Shown here: positions 25,147-34,385 of the stretch, one piece after another
Position numbering within the stretch: position 1 is the stretch's first letter
Layout of the letters: every line of letters starts with the position of its first letter
Assembly (NCBI GenBank): GCA_964577955.1
Contig: CAZOAZ010000023.1
Span: forward strand, 1 to 64,000
Direction: 5' to 3'
DNA: 64,000 bases
DNA from: CADEEX01 sp964577955
Lineage (GTDB): Bacteria; Acidobacteriota; Vicinamibacteria; Vicinamibacterales; CAVVIG01
Program-made: the position numbers and the translations under genes
Notes under the pieces: generated by a model
Database searches by the model: none
What the model saw: only the letters and a program-made list of their open reading frames with translations
Told to the model about the DNA's origin: nothing

Positions 25147-26967
25147 TCAGACCCCCTGCAACGCCAGCGGCTCGGTCGTCGCCTTCACTTTGTAGAGCCA
25201 GTGGTCGTACAGCCAGTGTCGCGTGCGTGTCCCGAGGGTTTCGAAAAACGTGGATTGATCCGCGATGTCGAACACGCTCCGGCGGGTCAGCTCGCGCGCG
25301 AACGCGGGGCCTGACGGCAGATACGTGAAGTAGATCGGATTGTCGCGCACGCCGGCGGGCAGCGCCGCCGGATCCGGTCCGGTCCCCAGTTCACGACCGA
25401 GCTCGCGGACCGCCGCCGCAACCTTGTCGCCGGCGCCGATGCGCACGGCGTGAGCCGACGCCACCTGACCGAAGCGTTTCCAGGTCCACTCGTCGTTCGG
25501 CAGGTGGACGAACTCGCGGGCCAGGCGATCGCCTTCCGGCACGCGCGTGCACCAGTCGAAAATCCGCTGCAGCATCACGCCCTGATCGCAATAGCGGTTG
25601 TTCTGCTCGTCGTCCAGATAGCGCAGCTCCGCGATCGGTTTTGCGCCAAGCCGTGGACGGCGTAGTAGTGGATCCTCGACGAAGACGTCGGCGCTGAGCG
25701 CATCCTTGCGGCGGATGACGAAATCGTCGACGAGCGGATTGTGCTTCTCGCCGCGGGTGTGCTGCCGGACGACAGCTTCGATCGCGGCCGGACCGCCGGC
25801 GACGTGGCGCAGCACGCTTCGGCTGAAAAAGCGATCGTCGAGGTCGTCGTTCGATCCGGTATAGAGCTCGTACTTGCTGGCGATCGTGCCCATCGCGGTC
25901 CCACCGTACGGAGCCAGGATCGACGTCCACCCCATCTCCGGCGCCAACCGCACGTTGAGTGCCAGCGTCTGCAGGTCGGTCTCGAGGTCGCTGAACGGCA
26001 CCATCAAGATCTGCTGCAGCCGCAGCGTCAGACCGCGCGCCTGAATCCGCTCGACACCTTCCTGGATCAGTTCGTCCGACATGCCGCGCTTCAGCACGTA
26101 GCGGCGCAGGAAGTCGTTGCCGGATTCGACCGCCAGCGTGATGCCGGTGCAACCGGCCTCGCGGAACAGGTCGAGCCGCTCGAGCCCGACATCGTGGCGC
26201 GTCAGCTCGAGGCGGATCTGACAGTGCCACGGCACGCCGATCTCTTCCTTCCAACGGCGCGCGAACTCCCGCAGCCACGGCACCTTGAAGCCGAAGATGT
26301 CGTCCTGGAAGTAGATCATCGACAGCGGATAGCGATCCCGCATCAACCGGGCTTCGGCAATCAGCTGTTCGACTGGACGCTCGTTTCCCTCGTAGCCGCC
26401 GTACATGTCGTTGTAGACCGGCGCGTAGCAGTACGAACACTCGAAGGGGCAGCCGACCGTCGCCATCATGCTCTTGATGGGACTGCGCGCGTAATCGGGA
26501 AAGGCGTCATACAGCAGACGCCGCGCCGGAACCGGAAAGCCCTCGGCCACCCGCACCGGATCGTGCTGCAGTCCGCGCGGCAGCTCGCCGGCAAGCAGCT
26601 TCCGGAAGAAACGAAACGCCTCGCCCTTGATCACCCAGTCGGCGTGCTTCGCGCAGTCCTCGGCAAAGTAGGTCGCGTGCGGGCCGCCGATCACGACATT
26701 CACGCCCATCTCACGGACGATGTCCGCGGCGCCAAACGCCTGGACGTGATAGCCGGTCCAGATCGAGAAACCCACCAGATCGGGCTGGAACGCCGCGACC
26801 TCGTCGAAGAGCGGCTGAAAATCGAAATCGCGAATCAGCACGGTCTTCGCGTCCCAGCCTTCGGCCTCGGCCAGGCCGAGCAGGTGCAGGATGCCGAGCG
26901 GTTCGATCGAATAATGACGGCCGACCAGAATCAGCCGCGGCTTCCGCCCATTTGGAGTTGTCATCAT
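25147..26967 (-). CDS. B12-binding-type radical SAM enzyme (1)
   Basis: A 606-residue enzyme. Residues 10-125 are a cobalamin-binding-like Rossmann domain (DLVGFSIWTGYHVQ, VVIGGPHATYFAEDC). The radical SAM core follows, with the cluster motif CPFECSYC (Cys173, 177, 180), a YFQDDIFGFK strand and ITLAVESGND. The C-terminal 200 residues are unassigned. Members of this class often methylate unactivated carbon. In a glycan locus, C-methylation of a sugar or lipid is a reasonable guess only. It starts ATG 26967 (ATGATG) and overlaps the upstream GT4 stop. Confidence 0.87.
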   Translation of the reverse strand: MMTTPNGRKPRLILVGRHYSIEPLGILHLLGLAEAEGWDAKTVLIRDFDFQPLFDEVAAFQPDLVGFSIWTGYHVQAFGAADIVREMGVNVVIGGPHATYFAEDCAKHADWVIKGEAFRFFRKLLAGELPRGLQHDPVRVAEGFPVPARRLLYDAFPDYARSPIKSMMATVGCPFECSYCYAPVYNDMYGGYEGNERPVEQLIAEARLMRDRYPLSMIYFQDDIFGFKVPWLREFARRWKEEIGVPWHCQIRLELTRHDVGLERLDLFREAGCTGITLAVESGNDFLRRYVLKRGMSDELIQEGVERIQARGLTLRLQQILMVPFSDLETDLQTLALNVRLAPEMGWTSILAPYGGTAMGTIASKYELYTGSNDDLDDRFFSRSVLRHVAGGPAAIEAVVRQHTRGEKHNPLVDDFVIRRKDALSADVFVEDPLLRRPRLGAKPIAELRYLDDEQNNRYCDQGVMLQRIFDWCTRVPEGDRLAREFVHLPNDEWTWKRFGQVASAHAVRIGAGDKVAAAVRELGRELGTGPDPAALPAGVRDNPIYFTYLPSGPAFARELTRRSVFDIADQSTFFETLGTRTRHWLYDHWLYKVKATTEPLALQGV

Positions 26968-28076
26968 GTTCGCGCTACGAGGTCGCGCAGCACCGCCCGC
27001 TCGCGCTCGACCGCCACGGTCAGCGTGCAGTGCGTCTGCACGTAGGCCAGACCGGCCGCAGCCAGCCGCTCTCTGAGCGGCGCGTCTTCGAGCAGCCGGC
27101 GAATCACGCTCCGCAGTTCATCTGCGGACGGTCCACTCAAGAGCCCATTGCTTCCGTCGGCGATGATCTCCTGAATCCCGCTCACCCGCGTCCCGACGAC
27201 CGCCGCCCCCGACGCCATCGCCTCGACGAGCGCCTTCGGATTGCCCTCGTATTGCGACGGTAGCACGAAGACGCCGGTGCGACCGAGCAGGACGGGAAGA
27301 TCGTCGTGCGCGACACGGCCGTGAAACTGCGCCTTCACACCGAGCGCCCGCGCCTGCTGTTCGAGCGCGGCGCGGCGCGACCCGTCGCCGACAATCGAGA
27401 GCTCGACGCCGGCCAGTCCAGCCAGCGCCTCGATCAGCACGTCGACGTTCTTCTCAGGCTCGAGCCGCCCGACGAACGTGACGCGGTTCGCCTCGCGCGG
27501 GACGTCGGACCGCAGCTTGAACTTGCGGGTGTCCACGTAGTTGGGCACGACCGTAATCACGTCCGGAGCAACGCCGTACCGCGCCGCCACCGCCGCGGCA
27601 TGACCTGCCGACGCGACGACGATGCGATCGGCGGAGCGGAAGACCTTGCGCTCGAGCGCGCGGCTGACGCGCCGCCGGAGCGGGCTGGTCGTCTCCCGTT
27701 CGACGTTGTCGGCCCAGAGGAACCCGCAGCGAACCACCAGCGGGGTTCCAAACAGCCACTTGGCCACGACCGCGCACCAGCCGCCGTTGATCTGGTTCGT
27801 CCGGAGCGCCGACGCCGTGCGCAGGTACTTCCGGTGCAGCCAGGGCGCGAGCACACTGTAGAGATTCGACGGCAGATTCCAGACGTTCGGCAGCACGTCG
27901 AGCCGCGGCATCGCTTCGGCCACCCGCCCATCGTCACGCCCGCCGTAGGTGACAAAGGCCAGGCGATCCAGATCGGGCGAGAGCTCGCGATAGAGCGCCA
28001 GCTCGCGATCCAGGATGCCGGCGCGGCGCCAGCCTTCGAGCGACATGCCGCGGCTGAAGAACACGACCAGCGTCAT
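26964..28076 (-). CDS. Family 4 glycosyltransferase
   Basis: A 370-residue GT-B enzyme from ATG 28076 (ATGA overlap). Features are ADRIVVASAGHAAAV and VPNYVDTRKF at the domain junction, VTFVGRLEPEKNVDVLIEAL, and the donor-site motif PSQYEGNPKALVEAMASG with both glutamates. The N-terminal part is short and lacks the usual glycine-rich loop. Acceptor unknown. Confidence 0.9.
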   Translation of the reverse strand: MTLVVFFSRGMSLEGWRRAGILDRELALYRELSPDLDRLAFVTYGGRDDGRVAEAMPRLDVLPNVWNLPSNLYSVLAPWLHRKYLRTASALRTNQINGGWCAVVAKWLFGTPLVVRCGFLWADNVERETTSPLRRRVSRALERKVFRSADRIVVASAGHAAAVAARYGVAPDVITVVPNYVDTRKFKLRSDVPREANRVTFVGRLEPEKNVDVLIEALAGLAGVELSIVGDGSRRAALEQQARALGVKAQFHGRVAHDDLPVLLGRTGVFVLPSQYEGNPKALVEAMASGAAVVGTRVSGIQEIIADGSNGLLSGPSADELRSVIRRLLEDAPLRERLAAAGLAYVQTHCTLTVAVERERAVLRDLVART

Positions 28077-29623
28077 CGCTGCTGAGCCAGGGCAGGAGTG
28101 ACGTACGTCAGTCCCCAGGTGATGATGACGGCTGCCGCACAGAGGTGGTACACACCGTAGTAAGGGATGTTGCCACCCGAGTAGATCGCGACGGCCGTCA
28201 ACGACAGCGGCAACGAGAACACCAGAATCCGAAGGGCGATCCAGTCGCGCCGGAGCCACGCCACCAGGGCAAACGGCACCACGAGCAGGCCGCTGAACGG
28301 AATCACGCCGCCAATCCCCGGGGTGAGCTGCACCATCACCGGAGTCGTCTCGCGGAGCACCCGCCACACGCGCCTGGCCAGAATGGAGACGTACCAGAAT
28401 GGATCGGCCGCGATGTCATGGAGCACCTTGTCGCGCATGACGTCGAGAAGGTGGGGCGTCTGCAGCGGATGGCGATAGTAGAGATGATCCGGATCGAAGT
28501 AGTCGTCCGGCGTTCGTGCCGGCTTCCGGGTTCCCCACCACCACGGCAGCTTCTCGCCGTACTGCTGTTCGAGCACCGGCTCCGCGTACGCGACCGCCAG
28601 GTCGTCCCGCCACGAGTAGCCGTGCGTGGTGTCGAAATCGCCGAGCCCGCTCCAGAGCGAACCCCAGAACTGGTGGCGAGCGGCGCGAGAGGCGTCGTAG
28701 ACATGCCCGCCGGCACGGCGCACGACCGCCGTGGCTTCCGTCCACTTGTGATCGAAATAGCTGCTCCATGCCCAGGAAGTTCCGGTAAAGGCGAGCCACA
28801 ACACGGCGATCAGTCCCACTCGCAGCGGCCACCCGAAACGCGGCGCGCCGAGGCAGACTGCCGCGACTCCCAGAATCGACACTGCGGCTTCGAACCGGAT
28901 CTGGGCCGCGGTCGCGAGCACGAGCGCGCAGATGACAACGGCAAAGCCGGCGTACCACCGGCGGCACGTGCCGGTGATGACCGGCAGCATGAGCGCGAGG
29001 GTCACGCAGAAGACGGCGATCGGCCAGCCGAAGATCTGCTCGCGTCGATACGCCTCGAACAACTGGAAGGGATTGGAGCCGAGCAGTCCAACCAGCACGA
29101 AGCCGAGAACCGGCAGACCGACGTACCAGAAACTGATCAGGAGACCGGCCAGCCCCAGGAAGAAGACGAGGCTCGTCGCGATCCGCATCTCGGCATTCTC
29201 AGGGGTGCCGCGCCGCCAGGCGTCAATCAGATACAGATAGGTCTGCAAGTCGCTGCCGAAGCGCGTCGTGTGGCCCCATTCCATGACCAGCGTCGAACCG
29301 CGCTCCGCGATCGTGCGTTCCGCGGCCTCGCGGCTGAAGACACGGCGGTCGGGGTCCTTCGGGTGCGCGGCGCCATCGAAGTAGAAGTCCGGATCGATCC
29401 CGGAGTCGAGCGTCGCCACCGGAAAGAGGTTGAGGTAGTACAGGAAGTAGACGAACTTTTCCTGCGAGTGCAGCCCGCTCGACGCCTTCAGCATGTAGTC
29501 CGACGGCAACGGGGCGCGGAAGAGCATCAACTGCCAGACGGTCAAGCCGGCGAGACCGGCGAGCAGCAACGCGACGCTGCGCGGCGTTCGCCGACGAGGC
29601 GCCGCCGCCAGTTCCGTTCTCAT
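28073..29623 (-). CDS. Polytopic membrane protein of unknown function
   Basis: A 516-residue protein with an N-terminal membrane helix, a roughly 110-residue extracytoplasmic loop (GIDPDFYFDGAAHPKDPDRR), several central helices, a second large soluble loop rich in Trp/Tyr (YGEKLPWWWGTRKPARTPDDYFD) and C-terminal helices. It may be a GT-C-like transferase or a Wzy-like polymerase, but no motif proves either. Start ATG 29623 overlaps the GT2 stop. Confidence 0.7.
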   Translation of the reverse strand: MRTELAAAPRRRTPRSVALLLAGLAGLTVWQLMLFRAPLPSDYMLKASSGLHSQEKFVYFLYYLNLFPVATLDSGIDPDFYFDGAAHPKDPDRRVFSREAAERTIAERGSTLVMEWGHTTRFGSDLQTYLYLIDAWRRGTPENAEMRIATSLVFFLGLAGLLISFWYVGLPVLGFVLVGLLGSNPFQLFEAYRREQIFGWPIAVFCVTLALMLPVITGTCRRWYAGFAVVICALVLATAAQIRFEAAVSILGVAAVCLGAPRFGWPLRVGLIAVLWLAFTGTSWAWSSYFDHKWTEATAVVRRAGGHVYDASRAARHQFWGSLWSGLGDFDTTHGYSWRDDLAVAYAEPVLEQQYGEKLPWWWGTRKPARTPDDYFDPDHLYYRHPLQTPHLLDVMRDKVLHDIAADPFWYVSILARRVWRVLRETTPVMVQLTPGIGGVIPFSGLLVVPFALVAWLRRDWIALRILVFSLPLSLTAVAIYSGGNIPYYGVYHLCAAAVIITWGLTYVTPALAQQR

Positions 29624-30438
29624 TCCCACCGGGAGCGCAGCCAGTTGAACATCGCGATCCGCTGCGGCGCGGGGACAATCTCGCTGCACCGGGCGGCGAA
29701 CGCCGCCATCCGCCCGGTCAGCGAAGCCCGGTAGCCGTACTGCTCGCGGGCGATCTGACGAACCCGCAACACCGCGGATTGCATCGCCTGAAGGCGGCTT
29801 CCAGTCGCCGACCCGGGATGCACGCGATACTTGAGCAGCGGCCGGTCGAGGTTGGCGAGCTTGTAGCGCGTCCCGATCCGGAACCACAGGTCAAGATCGT
29901 CGGCCAGGACGTGCGCGGGGTTGTACAGCCCCACCTCGTCGAGCACGTGCCTGCGAATCATCGTGATTGGATGGGCGAACGGGTTGAAGAGAAAGAACCG
30001 ATCGCGCAGCCCCTGATCGTCGCACCGGTAGCGGCGGACGCCGAGGTCACGGCCGTCTTCGTCGATCAGGAAAATCCCTGCACCGCAGACGCCGACGTCG
30101 GGATGCGCCAGCATGAACGCGTGCTGCGCCGCCAGCCGCTCCGGCAGCGCGATGTCGTCGCTGTCCATGTTGGCGATCAACGGTCCGCGTGCCTCCCCGA
30201 TGCCGATGTTGCGGCTCCGCACGAAGTCGAGGTTGCGCTCGTTGCGAAGCAGACGAATGCGGCCGTCGCGGCTCGCGTACTCGCGCAGCAGCTCGGACGA
30301 CCCGTCGTTCGAGCAATCGTCGACGATGACGAATTCAAAGTCGGTGAAGGTCTGACCGAGGATGCTCTCGACCGCCGCACCCACGAATCGGGCCGCGTTG
30401 TAGGTCGGCATCACGACCGACACCGCCGGCGCGCTCAC
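29620..30438 (-). CDS. Family 2 glycosyltransferase
   Basis: A 272-residue GT-A transferase. VSVVMPTYNAARFVGAAVESI begins the fold, VIVDDCSNDGS binds nucleotide near residue 40, and ANMDSDDIALPERL gives the DXD metal site near 90. VLADDLDLWFRIG supplies the catalytic-base ED/DD region near 180. Start GTG 30438 (GTGA overlap). Confidence 0.9.
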   Translation of the reverse strand: MSAPAVSVVMPTYNAARFVGAAVESILGQTFTDFEFVIVDDCSNDGSSELLREYASRDGRIRLLRNERNLDFVRSRNIGIGEARGPLIANMDSDDIALPERLAAQHAFMLAHPDVGVCGAGIFLIDEDGRDLGVRRYRCDDQGLRDRFFLFNPFAHPITMIRRHVLDEVGLYNPAHVLADDLDLWFRIGTRYKLANLDRPLLKYRVHPGSATGSRLQAMQSAVLRVRQIAREQYGYRASLTGRMAAFAARCSEIVPAPQRIAMFNWLRSRWE

Positions 30439-31202
30439 AGCGACGGCCGTTTCTCCTGCTCACGCGCCCGATCGCGGGCGGGAACAGGAGCAGCAGCGGA
30501 AGCGCGCCGCAGCGCCACGAACAAATGCACAAGGTTCCGGGTGGTCTGCGGAATCCGTCGAATCAGCGAGCCGTAACTGGGGGCGCGAATCTCAGCAACC
30601 GACACCGGGACCTCGGCAATCCGCAGCCCGGCGCGTTCGGCCCGGATCACCAGCTCGGTGTCGAAAATCCAGCCGGCCGTCTCGCACTGTTCCGCAATCG
30701 CCAGCAGCGGCGCGCGGCGAAACGCCTTCAGGCCGTGCGTGTCGCTGCCCCGAAACCCAAACACCACGCGCAGCACACGGTTGAAGTTGTGGGTAATCAG
30801 TCTGCGGATGACCGGCCGCCGATCGTCACCTTTCACCTTGGAGCCCAGGACCAGGTCATGGTGGTCGAGCAGTTCCAGCGCCGCACGGACGAATCCCATG
30901 TCCCAGAAATCCAGGTTGAAGATCACCACGCGTTCGCACCGGGCCACCGCGATCGCGTGTTTGAGCGCCTGTCCGTAGTCGGCGACGGCGAGCCGCTCCT
31001 GTCGGATGCGCGCATCTTCACGGGCGTGGCGGGCGATGATCTCGGGCGTCGCGTCGCGGCTGCCGTTTTCGCACAACAGCAGTTCGAACGGCACGCCCAG
31101 GCCCGCAAGCGCGTCGCGGATGCGCGCGACCGCCTGCTCGGCAATCGCGGCCTCGTTGTACACCGGAATCACGACCGATAGTTCCGACGCTGCACCGCTC
31201 AC
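30435..31202 (-). CDS. Family 2 glycosyltransferase, polyprenyl-phosphate transferase-like
   Basis: This 255-residue protein resembles dolichol/polyprenyl-phosphate hexosyltransferases: LSVVIPVYNEAAIAEQAV, LLLCENGSRDATPEII, YGQALKHAIAVARCERVVIF and FDTELVIRAERAGLRIAEVPV. It could make the polyprenyl-phosphate sugar used by the GT39-like proteins (inference). The usual DXD is replaced by NLDFWD. Start GTG 31202. No C-terminal membrane helices are seen. Confidence 0.85.
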   Translation of the reverse strand: MSGAASELSVVIPVYNEAAIAEQAVARIRDALAGLGVPFELLLCENGSRDATPEIIARHAREDARIRQERLAVADYGQALKHAIAVARCERVVIFNLDFWDMGFVRAALELLDHHDLVLGSKVKGDDRRPVIRRLITHNFNRVLRVVFGFRGSDTHGLKAFRRAPLLAIAEQCETAGWIFDTELVIRAERAGLRIAEVPVSVAEIRAPSYGSLIRRIPQTTRNLVHLFVALRRASAAAPVPARDRAREQEKRPSL

Positions 31203-31235
31203 GGCGTCACCTTCAGGATCATCGGGCTCCTTGCC

Positions 31236-32732
31236 TCAGGGCTCCGCGCAGCCTGGGTCGCCTGGAAGCGCCCAGACGCCGGGCTCGTGCAGTGCCCGGG
31301 CAAACTGGTCGGCGATCAGGCGATTGCCGTCCGCGCTCAGATGCACCACGTCATACGGAAAATAGGCCGGCTCGTGCGGCACCGCGGCGGCGATGTCCAC
31401 GTATGGAACCGAGCAGTCCGCCGCGATCTTTGCCGACACGCGATTGACGGCCTCGTAGATCTGCGCCGTCTCGCCTGGCGTCAGCGGAAACCGGTCGAAG
31501 GTCAGGTCATCGAACAGTCCAGGCGTGACGCGGCGGTCGACCAGCAGTCCGTCGCGCCCGACCGAGGCAAACGACGACAACACCACGGGCACGCCCTGGC
31601 TCCTGATCGCCCTGACCAGCCGGCGCAGCTTGGCGTCAATGGCGTTCAGCGACCGCTTCGAAGAAACGGCGTCGAAACGATGCACCAGGGGCTGGCCGGG
31701 GCTCGACCGGTGCACCGTCTTGAGCGCGCTGAGCACGACGACGCTCCGGTGCGCCATCCACGCGAGCCAGCCTGGATATGCGGCCATCCAGCAATCGCCG
31801 ACCAGCACGCCAATGGCGCAGTTAAGATCGGGCACGAACTCCCTGACGTCGACGTCGTTGTGTCCCTCGTAGAAGAGCACCAGATCCGGATGGAGTCGAG
31901 CAATCTTCGTCATGAAGATGGCCGTCAGGTCGTCCAGCGCGAACCCGCTGAATCCGGCGTTGACGACCTCCGTGCGCCCGAACTCGCCCGACCGATCGAG
32001 CGCGACCTGCAGAAAGTACGGATACGTCTCGACGTCGGCGTTGTACACCCCTTCGGTCGTGCTCGCCCCCAGTGCCACGATTCTCCGGACACCGGACGGT
32101 TTCTCGAGCGCGATCTGTGCGCCCCGCAAACCGAGGGCGTTCGACGACCAGAACGCCGGTTCGTGCGGCGATGCCTCGACCAGCCGGGTTCCCTTCAACA
32201 CCAGCCGGAGATCGGGCCTGAAGACATAGCGCGGCGCCGGCGTGTCCGCTGGAAACGTTTCCGGAGGACGGGGAAACGTGCCGAACTGATAAGCACGCTG
32301 TGCAACGAAGCGGGCGTTGTAGATTTTGGTTCTGTCTCGCTCGTTGTACAAGCGCTTCACGAGCGGCATCGCGAGGGGCAGGTAGCCGGCCGCGCTCCGC
32401 GCGTACCACTCGAGACCGGCTCCACCGGCAGCCAGCGTGACCATCAACACGGCGCTCTTCAGGAGTCCGCCGGCGTACGGCGCGGCCACGCGTCCAACGA
32501 CCGCCCATCGAAGCCCGGCACCTGCGGCCACGAACGCGACCCCGACGACAAACCCCGACGCTTCCATGGGACCGATCCCGGGCGCCCCGCCAAGCCATCC
32601 TGCAACGCTCGTCAATCCGATGGCGAGCGCTCCCGCGGCCATGAGCACGGCCTGCAGCATCGCGAGTTCGCGAGGCGAACGGCGCGGCCCGGTCATCTGC
32701 GAGTCGGGCGCGTCCCGTCGCGAAGTCCTCAT
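31236..32732 (-). CDS. Membrane-anchored SGNH/GDSL hydrolase
   Basis: The protein has 498 residues: an N-terminal block of about three hydrophobic helices (residues 25-110), then an SGNH esterase domain. IVALGASTTEGVYNAD carries the nucleophile Ser, LVLFYEGHNDVDVREF the Asn block, and DVVHLSADGNRL the DxxH pair. Such proteins deacylate or transfer acyl groups on extracellular glycans. It starts at ATG 32732 (ATGA overlap). The gap to the next gene downstream (31203-31235) holds nothing recognisable. Confidence 0.83.
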   Translation of the reverse strand: MRTSRRDAPDSQMTGPRRSPRELAMLQAVLMAAGALAIGLTSVAGWLGGAPGIGPMEASGFVVGVAFVAAGAGLRWAVVGRVAAPYAGGLLKSAVLMVTLAAGGAGLEWYARSAAGYLPLAMPLVKRLYNERDRTKIYNARFVAQRAYQFGTFPRPPETFPADTPAPRYVFRPDLRLVLKGTRLVEASPHEPAFWSSNALGLRGAQIALEKPSGVRRIVALGASTTEGVYNADVETYPYFLQVALDRSGEFGRTEVVNAGFSGFALDDLTAIFMTKIARLHPDLVLFYEGHNDVDVREFVPDLNCAIGVLVGDCWMAAYPGWLAWMAHRSVVVLSALKTVHRSSPGQPLVHRFDAVSSKRSLNAIDAKLRRLVRAIRSQGVPVVLSSFASVGRDGLLVDRRVTPGLFDDLTFDRFPLTPGETAQIYEAVNRVSAKIAADCSVPYVDIAAAVPHEPAYFPYDVVHLSADGNRLIADQFARALHEPGVWALPGDPGCAEP

Positions 32733-33541
32733 CGCCGCTGGGCGACCGCGAGAATCATGTGGCTGATGTAGTCCGACGGCAGCACGGTGCCAAAGACTCG
32801 ACTCGCCAGACGGTACGCCGTCGTTCCCTTGGTCTTCAGTCCCACTTCCCACTGGAGCCAGCGGCCGACGCCGGTGGCCTTGGCGATCGGCGCCACCTCG
32901 TGCACCTTGAAGCCGCGCAGCTCGAGTTCGCGCCGCAGCTCTTCCCGCGTGAGCCGCCACTGGTAGAACCGTTGCGGCCGTTCGTAGCCGGACGCCGGAT
33001 CGAACTGATCGTCCCACCGTTCGAGCGCGGCGCGATCCCGCTTCATCAGCCGGCGGTTGTGGAATGGCACGCTCACGAAGAGCCAACCGCCCCTGCGGAG
33101 CAGGCGGCCGGCTTCGACAAGACAGTCGCCCAGTCCAGACTCGAAGTGCTCGAACGTCCCCCACGAGTAGTACGCGTCAAACGAGCCTGCGGCGAAATCG
33201 GTGTGCCGCAGATCGCCCTGACGGAAGTCGTGCTGGGGAAACCAGCTCTTGAGCCGCTCGATCGTCTCGGTGCTGATGTCGAGACCGGTCACCTGGTAGC
33301 CCCGACCCGACAAGTACAGCGTCCACTCCCCGAGTCCGCAGCCGCCGTCGAGCAGATGGCTGCCGGCCGGCAATCGCTCGAGATAGGGCGCCACCACGCG
33401 GTACTCATCGCTCTCGGCAACCGCGGACACGTCCGGCGGCCGCTGACGATCCTTCCAGAGCGCGCTCCAGTGCTGTTCGACGAACGCGGCTTCGTCGAGC
33501 GCGCCGGCGGCATCATCAACTGGAAGATAGTCTTTCCGCAC
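32729..33541 (-). CDS. Class I SAM methyltransferase
   Basis: A 270-residue methyltransferase with SAM motif HLLDGGCGLGEWTLYLSGRG near residue 60, YYSWGTFEHFESGLGD near 125 and the strand-5 segment GGWLFVSVPFHNRR. The start is set at GTG 33541, 10 bases after the dioxygenase stop; no ATG fits between that stop and the SAM domain. It follows the PhyH-like oxygenase, so the two may modify the same intermediate. Confidence 0.82.
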   Translation of the reverse strand: MRKDYLPVDDAAGALDEAAFVEQHWSALWKDRQRPPDVSAVAESDEYRVVAPYLERLPAGSHLLDGGCGLGEWTLYLSGRGYQVTGLDISTETIERLKSWFPQHDFRQGDLRHTDFAAGSFDAYYSWGTFEHFESGLGDCLVEAGRLLRRGGWLFVSVPFHNRRLMKRDRAALERWDDQFDPASGYERPQRFYQWRLTREELRRELELRGFKVHEVAPIAKATGVGRWLQWEVGLKTKGTTAYRLASRVFGTVLPSDYISHMILAVAQRR

Positions 33542-33551
33542 CGGCTGAGGC

Positions 33552-34385
33552 CTACGACTGCTTGTACTGCTTGTAGTCCACGGCGTAGCGCTTGTAGTCG
33601 GCCTGCGCGTCGAACCCGAAGTTGGATCGCGGCAGATTGGCGCCCTTTCGGTAGTAGTTGACGAGCACGTGACGCTCCGCGCCTGGCCGCGGCGCAATGC
33701 CGCGGTGTACACCCCACGTGTCGAACAGCACGATCGTCCCCGCCGGTCCGACCACGGGGACCTGCGTGTGCAGCAGATCGCCAAGTTCCGCGTCGGTGAA
33801 ATTGGTGGGATGCGGCTTGCCTGACGGATCGCCGGCGCTGACCGCCGGTCCCCACTCGTGCTCCTTCTTCCGGCGCAGTTCAGCGTTGGTATGCGTGCCG
33901 GGAATGTAGCAGGTCGGTCCCTCGGCCTCACCGACGTCGTTCAGATAGAGCATCACCTTGAAGGTCGGCAGCTCGAACGTGTCGACGTGAAACCCGCGCA
34001 CCGGGATCTCGTTGTAGCGGTGCCGTTCGTAGATGCAGACGTGGACCGAGTGGGGTGCACCGAAATAGTCCGAGGCGATTTCCGTCAGCTGCGGCTCGTG
34101 CTTGAAGTGGTCGCCGCGCGGGCTGAAACAGTCGACGTGATACACGCGTTCGTTCGGCGCCGCCGCGGTCCCCCGGTAGGCATCCGCGCGCCGGTACGAC
34201 CCATCGTCGAAGTTGGTGTCGCCGTCCACGTCCACGCGCGCGACACAGGCCGCCAGGATCTCGTCCATCATCGCGCGTGGATAGAAGGCCGGCACGACGC
34301 AGATGCCGTGCTGCTTGACGCACGCCAGCATGGCCTCGGTGGCCGGCGGTCGGATGACTGCTTCGAGCATCGCTAAGCCTTTCAC
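33552..34385 (-). CDS. Phytanoyl-CoA dioxygenase (PhyH)-family Fe(II)/2-oxoglutarate oxygenase
   Basis: This 277-residue double-stranded beta-helix enzyme shows the HxD iron ligands at His133 and Asp135 (GFHVDTFELP), the distal His at about 227 (DTWGVHRGIAP) and an Arg near 238 suited to bind 2-oxoglutarate. PhyH-family members hydroxylate a variety of small molecules; a hydroxylated sugar or lipid is likely here but the substrate is not readable. GTG 34385 overlaps the upstream stop; ATG 34370 is a possible alternative start. Confidence 0.87.
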   Translation of the reverse strand: MKGLAMLEAVIRPPATEAMLACVKQHGICVVPAFYPRAMMDEILAACVARVDVDGDTNFDDGSYRRADAYRGTAAAPNERVYHVDCFSPRGDHFKHEPQLTEIASDYFGAPHSVHVCIYERHRYNEIPVRGFHVDTFELPTFKVMLYLNDVGEAEGPTCYIPGTHTNAELRRKKEHEWGPAVSAGDPSGKPHPTNFTDAELGDLLHTQVPVVGPAGTIVLFDTWGVHRGIAPRPGAERHVLVNYYRKGANLPRSNFGFDAQADYKRYAVDYKQYKQS